A DNA stretch of 64,000 nucleotides, from NCBI GenBank assembly GCA_944325785.1, contig CALVBN010000001.1:124001-188000 (forward strand), in the 5' to 3' direction. This stretch comes from Candidatus Gastranaerophilales bacterium (lineage in GTDB: Bacteria; Cyanobacteriota; Vampirovibrionia; Gastranaerophilales; Gastranaerophilaceae). Shown in pieces: positions 27,289-37,492 of the stretch (positions are counted from its first letter, which is position 1; each line of letters starts with the position of its first letter). A program made the position numbers and the translations under genes. The notes beneath the pieces were generated by a model. That model saw nothing but the letters and a program-made list of their open reading frames with translations. It was not told the origin of the DNA and made no database searches.

Positions 27289-28161
27289 TTATCCCTTCCG
27301 CCTTAATTTTTCTATTATAGGAATCTCTCTGGGGTAAACTTTTTTGATTCCATCGCCAAGCAGTTCCGGCACCTGCCTTATATCCCTCACCATATGATAC
27401 AAACCTGCCATTTCGAGGCTTGCAGCCTGATCAGAACCCCAATTAGTTCTATCAACAGTGATATGCCTCTCGACAGAATTTGCACCAAATGCAACAGCAA
27501 GAACCGAGGGCGTCACGCCTCTTTCGTGTCCTGAATATCCAACAGGGCAGGAGAACTCCTGCTTAAGTGCTTCTATAACCCGCAAATTTGTTTCATTAGC
27601 GTTAGAAGGATAGGTAGAAGTACAGTGGAAAAGGATTAAATTATCTTCCCCGAGAATAGAAACAGCATGTCTTATCTGTTCCATTGTACTCATCCCAGTT
27701 GACAACAGAATCGGCTTGCCTTTTGATTTAGTATACTTAAGAAGTCCGTCATCTGTAAGTGAAGCCGACGCAATTTTATAGCAGGGCACGTCAAATTTTT
27801 CCATAAAATCAACAGATTCTTCATCCCAGCAGGATGCAAACCACATTATGCCCTTTTCTTTACAGTAACAGTCAATTTCGCTGTATTCTTTTTCTCCGAA
27901 TTCCAGCCCGCGCTTTAAATCGCCGTTTGTATTGCCAAATATACTTTTACGCTCTCTAGACAGTTCTTCTTTTGTATACACAACATCTACGGTTCTTTTC
28001 TGGAATTTTACAGCATCACAGCCCGTTGTGGAAGCAATATCAATCATTTGTTTTGCCAGTTTTACTGAACCGTTATGGTTTATACCGATTTCTGCAATAA
28101 TAAAGCATGGATAGCCGTCGCCAACCATCTTATCCGCAATTTTAACACACCTTTTATTCAT
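27289..28161 (-). CDS. NeuB-type nonulosonic acid synthase lacking the SAF domain
   Basis: A 290-residue TIM-barrel synthase. FIIAEIGINHNGS, DAVKFQKRT, YKIASASL, PILLSTGMS, FHCTSTYPS and the C-terminal GYSGHERGV and VERHITVDR are the conserved blocks of N-acetylneuraminate/legionaminate/pseudaminate synthases, which condense PEP with an N-acetylhexosamine. Most NeuB proteins run to about 340 residues with a C-terminal antifreeze-like SAF domain; this one ends at EKLRRKG, about where SAF would begin. The ORF stop is clean. Position between fliO and a phosphatase suggests flagellin or surface glycosylation. Confidence 0.85.
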   Translation of the reverse strand: MNKRCVKIADKMVGDGYPCFIIAEIGINHNGSVKLAKQMIDIASTTGCDAVKFQKRTVDVVYTKEELSRERKSIFGNTNGDLKRGLEFGEKEYSEIDCYCKEKGIMWFASCWDEESVDFMEKFDVPCYKIASASLTDDGLLKYTKSKGKPILLSTGMSTMEQIRHAVSILGEDNLILFHCTSTYPSNANETNLRVIEALKQEFSCPVGYSGHERGVTPSVLAVAFGANSVERHITVDRTNWGSDQAASLEMAGLYHMVRDIRQVPELLGDGIKKVYPREIPIIEKLRRKG

Positions 28162-28187
28162 TAAAACCCCTTATTACTAATAAACCA

Positions 28188-28985
28188 TTAAGATAGATAT
28201 TTTTTATACAGAGCAAACTCATCCGGATCGACTTTATGCTCCAAATCTTCGCTTTCTTTTTTTACAGATGATTCTGCAGTTGCTGTATGAAACAGCTTAT
28301 CAATAATTCCGTCCGGATTTTCTTCCTCTTCATAAATATCTGATATTTCAAAAGTATCATCATTTTTTTCTTCTTGGACAGCTTCCGGCTCTTGTTCCTC
28401 ATGCTGAACTTTAGAAACTACCTTAGTAAAGCCTGGAATTTCTATTTTGGGGATTTCTATCTTTGGTATACGAATATTGGGTATCTCAATTTTAGAGAAT
28501 TCTCCCTCTTTAATTTCGCAAGGCGGGTACACGCCCAAATCTTTTATTAAGTGTATAGAGCTTGAACAGGCGCCTATCAGCATCCTTTGTCCGCCAAGTT
28601 CAACCACATGCAGGGTTTTATTATTCCCTAGCGGAGTTGTTGAAATAACAGATACACGGCTTCCATCCCCTTCTCCAATCTGTTTTTTTAAGGTTGTAAG
28701 TCCTAATTTATTAAGCTTTGCATAAATAATTCCGGTTGCATAGATTAAAAGAATAACGAAAAGAAGGGAAAATACAATAGAGATTAAATTCGGCTCCTGC
28801 CCTACAGATTGAGCCGTAGTTAATGTATTAGAAGCAGTATCTGTTGTCGAAACAGAAGATGCCTGCGCAGCATTAGCAAGCGGTTCCGGAAGATCCGGCA
28901 GAATATCGAATTTTTCAGACGCATAGCAGCCCGCTGTATAACACCACGCAATAAAGCTCAAATATATTCCCAAAATCTTATTCAT
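28188..28985 (-). CDS. fliO: FliO-like flagellar export protein with long C-terminal extension
   Basis: A 265-residue protein with a signal-like N-terminus (residues 1-22) and a membrane helix at 67-89. The domain after it (LTTLKKQIGEGDGSRVSVISTTPLGNNKTLHVVELGGQ region) matches FliO, the small protein that helps assemble the FliP ring of the flagellar export gate. FliO is usually about 100-140 residues. Here a further 110 residues follow, with repeated IPKIEIPKIEIP units and an acidic Glu/Asp-rich stretch. It heads an operon with the NeuB-type synthase 26 bp downstream. No other flagellar gene is in the window. Confidence 0.75.
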   Translation of the reverse strand: MNKILGIYLSFIAWCYTAGCYASEKFDILPDLPEPLANAAQASSVSTTDTASNTLTTAQSVGQEPNLISIVFSLLFVILLIYATGIIYAKLNKLGLTTLKKQIGEGDGSRVSVISTTPLGNNKTLHVVELGGQRMLIGACSSSIHLIKDLGVYPPCEIKEGEFSKIEIPNIRIPKIEIPKIEIPGFTKVVSKVQHEEQEPEAVQEEKNDDTFEISDIYEEEENPDGIIDKLFHTATAESSVKKESEDLEHKVDPDEFALYKKYLS

Positions 28986-29047
28986 TTAAACTTACCTTAT
29001 TTTCTGTTATAATTGTATCATAAAATTATTAAATAGGACCAATTGGC

Positions 29048-30394
29048 ATGCTAATGGAAGTAATAAGCTATATTTTTCAAGAAAATAGTGCGTTTTTTAT
29101 TCATGTTCTTAATTTATTTATCTTAATAACTCTTATAATTTTATTTATTTTTGCAAGGCATGCCGGAAAACAATGGTCCAGATTAAGCGACTATCTGGGG
29201 GTAATAACCAAAACAGTAAACTCAATAAGATACGGAGATTTGTCAAAAAAGATTGAAAAAATGGAGTTTCCCGGTTCAGAATCACTTGCAGAAAGTATTA
29301 ACAGAATGATTGAAACGCTGGACGACAGAGAAAAAATGATTGTCGAATACCAGAACGAACTGCATAAACAGAATAAATTTCTGGAAGCAATTATCAATTC
29401 TTTATCGGACGGACTTGTCATTGTTGATGAAGATTACAAAATTCTGCGTGCAACCCCCAAAATAGCTGAATGGTTCAACATTTCCGGAAGCAGCCTAATA
29501 GGAACAGAACTGATTGATTATATACAACCTATAAAAAACAAAGGCATTGCAAACTTAAAAGATAGTGAAATCTTCTTAAAAAACGATATGGCATCCAATT
29601 TTATTGCAAGCACAATGGAACTCAAGTCCGACGACAAAAAGAAACGTTTTATAGTTATCATAAAAAATGTTACGGACCAAAAAGAACTTGAAAGCTTAAA
29701 AGAAGATTTCGTCGCAACACTTACACACGACTTAAAGGTTCCTATTATTGCAGAAACTAACATGCTGGAGCTGTTTTTAAGCGAAAGTTTCGGACCGGTT
29801 TCAGAAAAACAGGAGCTTGCTCTAAAAAATATGCAGGCATCCAATAAGGAACTTCTTGATTTAGTACAGATTGTTCTGGAAACATACAAAGTCCGCGACG
29901 GCAATATACGTCTGTATAAAGAAAATATTATGCTTAAGGGTTTTATAGAACAAATCATTGAAGAGATGAAACCCATAGCTGTCAAGACGCATAATGAGAT
30001 AGAATTCATACTGCCAAGAGATATAAGAGTATACGCAGACCGGATGCAGTTAAAACGGGTTATTAAAAACCTTATACAAAACGCTATCTCGTACGGAGAG
30101 CCTAATTCACCAATAGAGATTACCATAGGAGAAGTTCCAAAATATATAGTTATATCAGTTAAGGATTATGGTGCAGGCATATCAAAATCAGATATTGATA
30201 AAATCTTTAATAAATACTACTCTGCCTCAAAGAAATTCCGCAAAATCGGCACCGGACTCGGGCTGTACCTTTCTCTGCAGATTGTAAAATCTCACGGCGG
30301 GGAATTAACAGTAGAAAGCGAAGAAGGAAAATTTACAATATTTACGATTAAACTGCCCGCAGTAGTAAACCTTAACCTGCTTTACGGAGAATAG
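29048..30394 (+). CDS. Sensor histidine kinase (HAMP-PAS-HisKA-HATPase)
   Basis: A 448-residue membrane kinase. One membrane helix (residues 15-37) is followed by a HAMP-like linker, a PAS domain at about 110-210, the dimerisation helix with His227 in ATLTHDLKVP, and the ATPase domain with N box LIQNAISYG, G1 DYGAGIS and G2 GTGLGLYLS. There is almost no periplasmic domain, so it probably senses an internal or membrane signal through PAS. It heads a tight operon with Nudix, aroH, a single-domain receiver and a TPR protein; the receiver is the candidate partner. Confidence 0.93.
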   Translation: MLMEVISYIFQENSAFFIHVLNLFILITLIILFIFARHAGKQWSRLSDYLGVITKTVNSIRYGDLSKKIEKMEFPGSESLAESINRMIETLDDREKMIVEYQNELHKQNKFLEAIINSLSDGLVIVDEDYKILRATPKIAEWFNISGSSLIGTELIDYIQPIKNKGIANLKDSEIFLKNDMASNFIASTMELKSDDKKKRFIVIIKNVTDQKELESLKEDFVATLTHDLKVPIIAETNMLELFLSESFGPVSEKQELALKNMQASNKELLDLVQIVLETYKVRDGNIRLYKENIMLKGFIEQIIEEMKPIAVKTHNEIEFILPRDIRVYADRMQLKRVIKNLIQNAISYGEPNSPIEITIGEVPKYIVISVKDYGAGISKSDIDKIFNKYYSASKKFRKIGTGLGLYLSLQIVKSHGGELTVESEEGKFTIFTIKLPAVVNLNLLYGE

Positions 30395-30397
30395 ACA

Positions 30398-30955
30398 ATG
30401 ATATTATATGATACAAAATATTTGCAATTAAAAAGCACACCTTCTAAATCCGGAAAGGAGTGGATTTACGCACACCGTCCGAATGCAAGCGATGTTGTTG
30501 TGATACTTCCTGTTATAAACAACGAAAAAATTCTTTTTTTAAAGGAAGAACGCCCTCCTCTGCAGGCAGAAGGCATTGCTAAATACTGCATAGGACTTCC
30601 TGCTGGTTTAGTGGGCGATGAAAGAAAAGGAGAAACAATTGAAGATGCTATAAAAGCCGAACTATTAGAAGAAGCGGGATTAAAAGCTGATAATATCAGA
30701 ATTATGACACGAAGAACTGCAAGCTCAGCTGGATGCGTTTCGGAAACAATTACTATTGCAATCGCCTATATCAAAGAGTACAAAATAATAGAAAAGCCAA
30801 TAGATGACGGCGGTGTTATATCCGAACGCATATTAATAGACATTGAAAGAGTTTCGGAATGGCTAAACGAACGCGAGCAGGAGGGTGATGCATTAACTTC
30901 ATCTACTCTTGCAGCTTTATATTATTTTATGGTAACAAGAGGAGAAAAAGCATGA
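30398..30955 (+). CDS. Nudix hydrolase (ADP-ribose pyrophosphatase-like)
   Basis: A 185-residue Nudix protein. The Nudix box spans residues 73-95 (GDERKGE, then AELLEEAGL). The Arg of the consensus REUxEE is replaced by Ala87, while the metal-binding glutamates (Glu88, Glu91, Glu92) are kept. It probably hydrolyses ADP-ribose or a related nucleotide sugar; loss of the Arg may lower or change activity. It begins three bases after the kinase gene and overlaps aroH by four. Confidence 0.88.
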   Translation: MILYDTKYLQLKSTPSKSGKEWIYAHRPNASDVVVILPVINNEKILFLKEERPPLQAEGIAKYCIGLPAGLVGDERKGETIEDAIKAELLEEAGLKADNIRIMTRRTASSAGCVSETITIAIAYIKEYKIIEKPIDDGGVISERILIDIERVSEWLNEREQEGDALTSSTLAALYYFMVTRGEKA

Positions 30956-31302
30956 TAACAAGAGGTATAAGAGGGGCTATAACAGTAGATGAAAATTCTT
31001 CAGAAGCAATAGGAGCTGCCACAATAAAACTTTTAAATGAAATTGTTAACAAAAATAATATCGAACCGGACATGATTTCCCATGTAATTTTTACTTTAAC
31101 AGATGATCTGTATGCAGATTTTCCGGCAAAATACGCAAGAGTGAACTTGAAATGGAAAGATGTTGCAATGATGTGTTTTCATGAATTAGATGTCCCGGGC
31201 AGTTTAAAAAAATGCCTTCGGGTACTGGTTGTTGTAAACTGCAGTGAAACATTTTCTCCGGAATTTGTTTATCTGGACGGTGCGGAAGGACTCAGAAAAT
31301 GA
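30952..31302 (+). CDS. aroH: Chorismate mutase, AroH type
   Basis: A 116-residue monofunctional chorismate mutase of the Bacillus AroH trimer type. MITRGIRGAITVDENS, the Arg-rich VNLKWKDVAMMCFHELDVPGSL and the IRVLV-like KKCLRVLVVVN are characteristic. It converts chorismate to prephenate for Phe and Tyr synthesis. Four-base ATGA overlaps join it to the Nudix gene before and the receiver gene after, an unexpected place for a biosynthetic gene. Confidence 0.93.
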   Translation: MITRGIRGAITVDENSSEAIGAATIKLLNEIVNKNNIEPDMISHVIFTLTDDLYADFPAKYARVNLKWKDVAMMCFHELDVPGSLKKCLRVLVVVNCSETFSPEFVYLDGAEGLRK

Positions 31303-31676
31303 AAAGAATTCTGATTGCTGATGATGTAAGCGGTTGGAGGAATTTTAACTCCGGCGCGGTTAGGGAAGTCCTCGGAGATGATATTGAGATTAAAACTGCC
31401 GAATGTGCAAGACAGGCATATGATATTCTGCTTGAAAATGAACCGCTTTACGCTATATTAACAGACCTGCAGATGGAAGAAGATTTTATGCCAAAATACG
31501 CCGGCGAATGGCTTATTGAACAAATTAAGACATTCCCTCGTTATAATAATACAAAGATAATTTTAATATCTGCTTCATACAATGCAAGGAATATTGCAGA
31601 AATGCTGGGCGTAAATTGCATACCTAAACCTACTGCGCTGAAGTGCTTATCTGCATACAGGGAATTATTGGAATGA
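31299..31676 (+). CDS. Single-domain response regulator (receiver only)
   Basis: A 125-residue CheY-like receiver with no output domain. Acidic pocket Asp8-Asp9 (IADDV), phospho-acceptor Asp56 (LTDLQME), Ser91 (LISAS) and Lys110 (CIPKP) are all in place. It lies three genes after the histidine kinase in the same operon and may be its partner, acting through protein contacts or a relay. It overlaps aroH and the TPR gene by four bases each. Confidence 0.88.
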   Translation: MKRILIADDVSGWRNFNSGAVREVLGDDIEIKTAECARQAYDILLENEPLYAILTDLQMEEDFMPKYAGEWLIEQIKTFPRYNNTKIILISASYNARNIAEMLGVNCIPKPTALKCLSAYRELLE

Positions 31677-32905
31677 GATTTAAAACAACGATTTTATGTA
31701 TTTTAATATTTATGGAAACGGTTTTTGCTGTTCCGTACGGCAGTGATATCCTTAAATATTACAAAGTTAGCAACTTCCAGGTAAGTTTTTCTAATTTAAC
31801 AAAAAATGAAGAAAAACTCTTAGACAGACAAGAGAAAAAAATATACAAAAAGCTGGTAAAAAACGAAAAATACATAAAGAAAGCCGAGTTTGAAAAATCA
31901 GAAAAACTTTTTCCTAACTTTGTTCCTAATCTGATACGATATATTAATTATTACTCCTTAAACGGCAATTATGTACAGGCACTGGAATATGCTTTCAAAC
32001 TTAAGGAAACCGGCGATAACAAATTAATCCCGCTTTACATGACCGATTATAAAATTGGAATTTTGTATGCAAGAATGGGAGATTACCAATCCTCAAACAA
32101 GGTTCTCATTCCGTATACATCTAAGGCAACACCTGTAAAAGACAGCACTGCATATCAAGTATGCGAAAACTACTACTTTATGAATGATTATAAAAATGCA
32201 ATGATTTACGCAAAAAAAGTTCCTGCACAATCGGAATTCTTTGTACAGGCACAGGATATTCTATACGGATGCTATATCGCGCAGAAAGACATGGCAAATG
32301 CATATAAAACGGCGTCGCTTCTTATAAAACGCATGCCTAAAAATCCGGACAATTATATGAAACTTGCCGGTGCTACATCCAATAATCAAGAAAAGCTCAA
32401 CAACTACTATAAAGCAAAAGAGCTGTATTACGGCATGAATAATACTGTAATGATTAATAAAATAAACGGCTTAGCCTATCCGCTCGAGCAGAAAAAGATA
32501 GATAATGCATACAAACAAATAACCAATTATTGCAAAAAACCGGATTGGACGGCCATAAGAGCCAGAAACAAGGGGCTTCTGGATAATGATATTATATACT
32601 GGGACAAAAGACAAACAGACTTTTTTGAAAACGCAAACGAGTGTATCTCAAAATATAAAGGGAATAATTTAACCGCCTGCTTTTCCGATTTAAACCAAAC
32701 CCAGCTTAAATTGGATAACACGCTTGCTCTTGAAGCATCCAGACGCAAAGAAGCGGAACAGAGAGAAAAGCAGATTAAATTATTAGAACAGCAGAATGCT
32801 CTTCTGCAAGAGCAAAACAGACTTGAAACTATCAGAAATTACCAGCTGTACTACAATACTCCCCGCTATTACTACTACCGCAGATACCCATATTATTACT
32901 GGTAA
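31673..32905 (+). CDS. Exported TPR-like protein
   Basis: A 410-residue protein with a signal peptide (MRFKTTILCILIFMETVFA, cut before VPYG). The ATG at 31673 overlaps the stop of the receiver gene; an in-frame start at 31643 would lack the signal at its N-terminus. The mature part is helical with TPR-like pairs (NYVQALEYAFKLKETG, GDYQSSNKVLIPYT, DYKNAMIYAKKVP). A coiled coil rich in Glu and Gln follows (RRKEAEQREKQIKLLEQQ). The last residues are Tyr/Arg-rich (PRYYYYRRYPYYYW). Function unknown; probably periplasmic. Confidence 0.75.
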   Translation: MRFKTTILCILIFMETVFAVPYGSDILKYYKVSNFQVSFSNLTKNEEKLLDRQEKKIYKKLVKNEKYIKKAEFEKSEKLFPNFVPNLIRYINYYSLNGNYVQALEYAFKLKETGDNKLIPLYMTDYKIGILYARMGDYQSSNKVLIPYTSKATPVKDSTAYQVCENYYFMNDYKNAMIYAKKVPAQSEFFVQAQDILYGCYIAQKDMANAYKTASLLIKRMPKNPDNYMKLAGATSNNQEKLNNYYKAKELYYGMNNTVMINKINGLAYPLEQKKIDNAYKQITNYCKKPDWTAIRARNKGLLDNDIIYWDKRQTDFFENANECISKYKGNNLTACFSDLNQTQLKLDNTLALEASRRKEAEQREKQIKLLEQQNALLQEQNRLETIRNYQLYYNTPRYYYYRRYPYYYW

Positions 32906-33207
32906 TACAAAAGAAAAAGTTGCCATTAAGATTAGTGGCAACATTAAATAAACACGAGGATATTAAGAGAGAGTATAAAAAAGAAATTTTTTGTTTTTTC
33001 TTACTTACATATATATAAAGTCATTTTGGAAACAAAAATTGCCTTTTTTTACAAATTTGTAACAAAGCTTAAAGTATTATGAATACTGGATTTAAACTGT
33101 ATATACTTTATAAATCACATACATATCATGTTATTTATATTTGCTTTACAGAAACCTTTTTTGTGTTAGTATAATATATATAGAGGAAGGGATAGAGGAG
33201 AAATACA
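32906..33207. other. 302-bp intergenic region upstream of gyrA
   Basis: A short hairpin (GTTGCCA with TGGCAAC, 32919-32942) may end the kinase operon, though it lacks a T-run. The rest is very AT-rich. TATAAT at 33170-33175 with TTTACA at 33145-33150 (19-bp spacer) is the probable gyrA promoter, and GAGGAG at 33195 its ribosome binding site. CTTACATATATATAAAGT (about 33003) recurs at 40790. I see no gene. Confidence 0.55.
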
Positions 33208-35766
33208 TTGGCTCAGCAGAATATATTTTCAGACGGTAAGATAGTTCCGGTTAATATAAGAGAAGAAATGAAGAAGTGCTATATAGATTACGCAATGAGT
33301 GTAATCGTAGGTCGCGCTCTTCCGGATGTAAGAGACGGCTTAAAGCCTGTTCACAGACGTATATTATATGCGATGAACGAACTTGGGATGACGCCGGATA
33401 AACCGTTTAAGAAATGCGCACGTATTGTCGGTGAAGTTTTAGGTAAATACCACCCGCACGGCGACAGTTCTGTTTATGAAGCCCTTGTACGTCTTGCGCA
33501 AGATTTTAACACAAGGTATCTGGTTGTAGACGGGCATGGCAACTTCGGTTCTGTTGACGGCGACGGCGCGGCTGCTATGAGGTATACAGAAGCCCGTATG
33601 CATAAAATCACTACATCTATGCTGGCTGATATTGACTGTGATACGGTAGATTTTGAACCAAACTTTGACGGTTCCTTAGAAGAGCCTTCTGTTCTGCCGG
33701 TAAGACTTCCAATGCTTCTTTTAAACGGCTCATCCGGTATTGCAGTAGGTATGGCTACAAACATTCCGCCTCACAACTTGAGAGAAGTTGTCGACGGAAC
33801 AGTCGCATTAATTGATAATCCTCAAATTACGGTTCCGGAATTAATGGAATACATAAAAGGTCCGGATTTCCCGACAGCAGCAACGATTGTAGGGCTTAAC
33901 GACATTAAGCAGGCTTATGAAACAGGCAGAGGCTCTATTAAAATGTCTGCTGTTGCAACCATTGAAGAAATCCCGGGCGGAGCCGGAAGACAGACAAGAA
34001 CAGCTATTATTGTTACTGAAATTCCTTACCAGGTTAACAAATCTATGCTTATCCAAAAAATAGCTGATTTAGTCAAGGAACAAAAGATTAACGGCATTTC
34101 AGATATAAGAGATGAATCCGACAGAGAAGGTATGCGCATAGTAATAGAACTTAAGCGCGACGCAAAGCCGGAAGTCGTAAAAAACAATCTGTTTAAATTT
34201 ACACAGCTTTCTACTACATTCGGCGTTAATATGGTTACTCTGTGCGGTAAACAGCCGAGACTGCTTAATCTTTATGAAGTTTTGAGCGAATTTGTAGAAC
34301 ACAGAGTTGAAATCGTTACAAGAAGAACTATATATTTCTTGAAAAAAGCAAAAATCAGAGCGCACATTTTAGCAGGTTTACTCATTGCTTTAGGTTCTTT
34401 AGACGAAGTTATTGAGCTTATTAAAAAGTCCAAAACAACTGATGATGCCAGAGTAGGATTAATGAGCCGTTTTGGTCTTGATGTCGACCAGGCAAATGCC
34501 ATCTTAGAAATGCAATTAAGACGTTTGACAGGCTTAGAACAAGACAAAATCAAAAATGAATATGACGAGCTTCTAAAGAAAATTACGGAATATGAAGAAA
34601 TTCTTGCCGACAGACAAAAAGTTCTTGATATTATTAAAGCCGAACTTTTAGAAGACAAAGAAAAATACGGCGACGACAGAAAAACTCAAATAGTGCCGGA
34701 ACAGGGAGAAGTTACAATAGAAGACTTGACTCCGAATACTCCGATGGCAGTATTTATAACCCATCAAGGATATTTAAAGAGAATTTCTCTTGACACATTT
34801 GAGCGCCAAAACCGAGCAACACGCGGTAAAGCAGGTATGAAGACAAAGGATGATGACGATATTCAGCACTTCTTCACTGCAATGATGCACGACAAAGTAT
34901 TGTTCTTCTCTTCTAAGGGTATTGTATACAGCTTAAATGTTTACGACTTCCCTGAAGGCGGAAGACAGTCTAAAGGTTTGCCAATTGTAAATGTACTTCC
35001 GATAGAACAGGGCGAAACAATTACTGCAGTTGTTCCGGTAAGCAGTTTCTCTCACGATTTAAATCTGATTATGCTTACTCAAAAAGGATTTATAAAGAGA
35101 ATTGAACTTGATAATTTTGCAAGCATTAGAAGAAGCGGTATAATTGCTATTTCTTTAGAAGAAGGCGATAAATTAAACTGGGTTAAACTTGCAAAACCGA
35201 ATGATGAAATAATCATCGGAACCTCCTGCGGTATGGCAATAAGATTCCCGATAGAAGATTTGAGACCTTTAGGCAGAAGCGCAAGGGGTGTTACATCAAT
35301 GAAACTGCGTTCCGCAGATACGATTATCGGCTGTGACATTGTACCGAGAAATTATGATGCTGATTTATTGGTAGTAACATCCGACGGTTTCGGAAAACGT
35401 ACAAAGCTCTCTGAATTCAGAACTCAAAACAGAGGCGGAATCGGCTTAATTGCAACCAAATTCAAGTCAAATATGTCAAGACTCGTAGCACTTACTATCG
35501 TTGATGCTAATGATGAAATAATGCTTGTTACGGCTAACGGCATTGTAACCAGAATAAAAGCCGGCGATATCTCCTGCCAGGGCAGACCTGCAACAGGTGT
35601 AAGAGCGCAAAACCTTATAGACAATGATACTGTTGTATCTGTTAATAAAATTGTAAATACGGACAAAGACGATGATGAAAATACTTCTCCTGCCGAAGCC
35701 TGCACTCCTGCAGAGATGACAAGCGGAGAACAGACAACAATTATAGAGTCCTCTGTTGAGGAATAA
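33208..35766 (+). CDS. gyrA: DNA gyrase subunit A
   Basis: An 852-residue type II topoisomerase subunit that cuts and rejoins DNA for negative supercoiling. The catalytic Tyr126 is in [10 protein letters not shown]. The quinolone-resistance region reads [17 protein letters not shown] with Ser87 and Glu91 at the positions of E. coli Ser83 and Asp87, the susceptible-type residues. The C-terminal beta-pinwheel has a GyrA-box-like [10 protein letters not shown], which supports gyrase over ParC. The start is TTG with GAGGAG upstream. No gyrB is nearby. Confidence 0.96.
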   Translation: MAQQNIFSDGKIVPVNIREEMKKCYIDYAMSVIVGRALPDVRDGLKPVHRRILYAMNELGMTPDKPFKKCARIVGEVLGKYHPHGDSSVYEALVRLAQDFNTRYLVVDGHGNFGSVDGDGAAAMRYTEARMHKITTSMLADIDCDTVDFEPNFDGSLEEPSVLPVRLPMLLLNGSSGIAVGMATNIPPHNLREVVDGTVALIDNPQITVPELMEYIKGPDFPTAATIVGLNDIKQAYETGRGSIKMSAVATIEEIPGGAGRQTRTAIIVTEIPYQVNKSMLIQKIADLVKEQKINGISDIRDESDREGMRIVIELKRDAKPEVVKNNLFKFTQLSTTFGVNMVTLCGKQPRLLNLYEVLSEFVEHRVEIVTRRTIYFLKKAKIRAHILAGLLIALGSLDEVIELIKKSKTTDDARVGLMSRFGLDVDQANAILEMQLRRLTGLEQDKIKNEYDELLKKITEYEEILADRQKVLDIIKAELLEDKEKYGDDRKTQIVPEQGEVTIEDLTPNTPMAVFITHQGYLKRISLDTFERQNRATRGKAGMKTKDDDDIQHFFTAMMHDKVLFFSSKGIVYSLNVYDFPEGGRQSKGLPIVNVLPIEQGETITAVVPVSSFSHDLNLIMLTQKGFIKRIELDNFASIRRSGIIAISLEEGDKLNWVKLAKPNDEIIIGTSCGMAIRFPIEDLRPLGRSARGVTSMKLRSADTIIGCDIVPRNYDADLLVVTSDGFGKRTKLSEFRTQNRGGIGLIATKFKSNMSRLVALTIVDANDEIMLVTANGIVTRIKAGDISCQGRPATGVRAQNLIDNDTVVSVNKIVNTDKDDDENTSPAEACTPAEMTSGEQTTIIESSVEE

Positions 35767-35830
35767 CTCAAATAACTTTTCAACATGCCTCCCGTATAAC
35801 AGAAAATGTTTAGCATAACTTTCTATATAG

Positions 35831-36877
<1,047 letters not shown>

Positions 36878-36989
36878 ACAACCGGCTGACAAATTTTTCC
36901 CCTTGTGGCGTATAGTAATTAACCTCTTATTTCTTACAATTAGCATGTATTAAAAATACAGTTCGTTATTGTAGAAAAAGGAGTAAGAG

Positions 36990-37361
36990 ATGAAAAAAAC
37001 ATTATCTGTATTAACTGTATTAGGTATTGCATCTATTATCGGAACACAGAGCGCCAATGCTTTTGACTGGTCTAATTTAAATCCCGCTTACTGGGGACAC
37101 TGCCCTAAATGCGAAAAGAAAAAGCCGGACTGCTCTTGCAAGAAGAAATGCGATCCTTGTGAAAAAGTTTCACAGCCTTGCCCGACAGGCGCGGCAGCGC
37201 CGTGTGATCCATGCGCAAAGAAATCAACCCCATGCGATCCGTGCGCAAAGAAGGCTGTCCCCTGCGATCCTTGTGCAAAAAAACCGGTTCAATGCGATCC
37301 TTGCAAGAAACAGCAGGAGCCGTGCGATGCTTGCGATAGACTACAGCAGATGGCAAAATAA
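36990..37361 (+). CDS. Exported cysteine-rich repeat protein (CDPCAKK repeats)
   Basis: A 123-residue protein with a clear signal peptide (MKKTLSVLTVLGIASIIGTQSANA). The mature part carries 17 cysteines, mostly in CxxC pairs, and a tandem repeat of about ten residues: CDPCAKKSTP, CDPCAKKAVP, CDPCAKKPVQ, CDPCKKQQEP. Lys balances the charge. Such spacing suits metal binding or disulfide cross-linking outside the cytoplasm. I recognise no named family. AAAGGAG precedes the ATG and a terminator follows, so it is a single-gene unit. Confidence 0.75.
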   Translation: MKKTLSVLTVLGIASIIGTQSANAFDWSNLNPAYWGHCPKCEKKKPDCSCKKKCDPCEKVSQPCPTGAAAPCDPCAKKSTPCDPCAKKAVPCDPCAKKPVQCDPCKKQQEPCDACDRLQQMAK

Positions 37362-37381
37362 GCTTGCAGACCTATTTTCTT

Positions 37382-37423
37382 GCAGAATCGGATTTTTCAG
37401 CCAAATCTCCGATTCTGCTTTTA
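37382..37423 (+). terminator. Terminator after the Cys-rich gene
   Basis: GCAGAATCGGA pairs with TCCGATTCTGC (11 bp) and is followed by TTTTAT. Confidence 0.8.
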
Positions 37424-37492
37424 TATATCCTCTATTTATTTGATTACAAATCTTAAATAATAGCTTAAACTTAATATGGAATGAGGGAGGAT

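Noticed and set aside
29518..30126. 202-residue minus-strand frame
   Set aside because: Antisense to the histidine kinase gene, with shadow-type composition.
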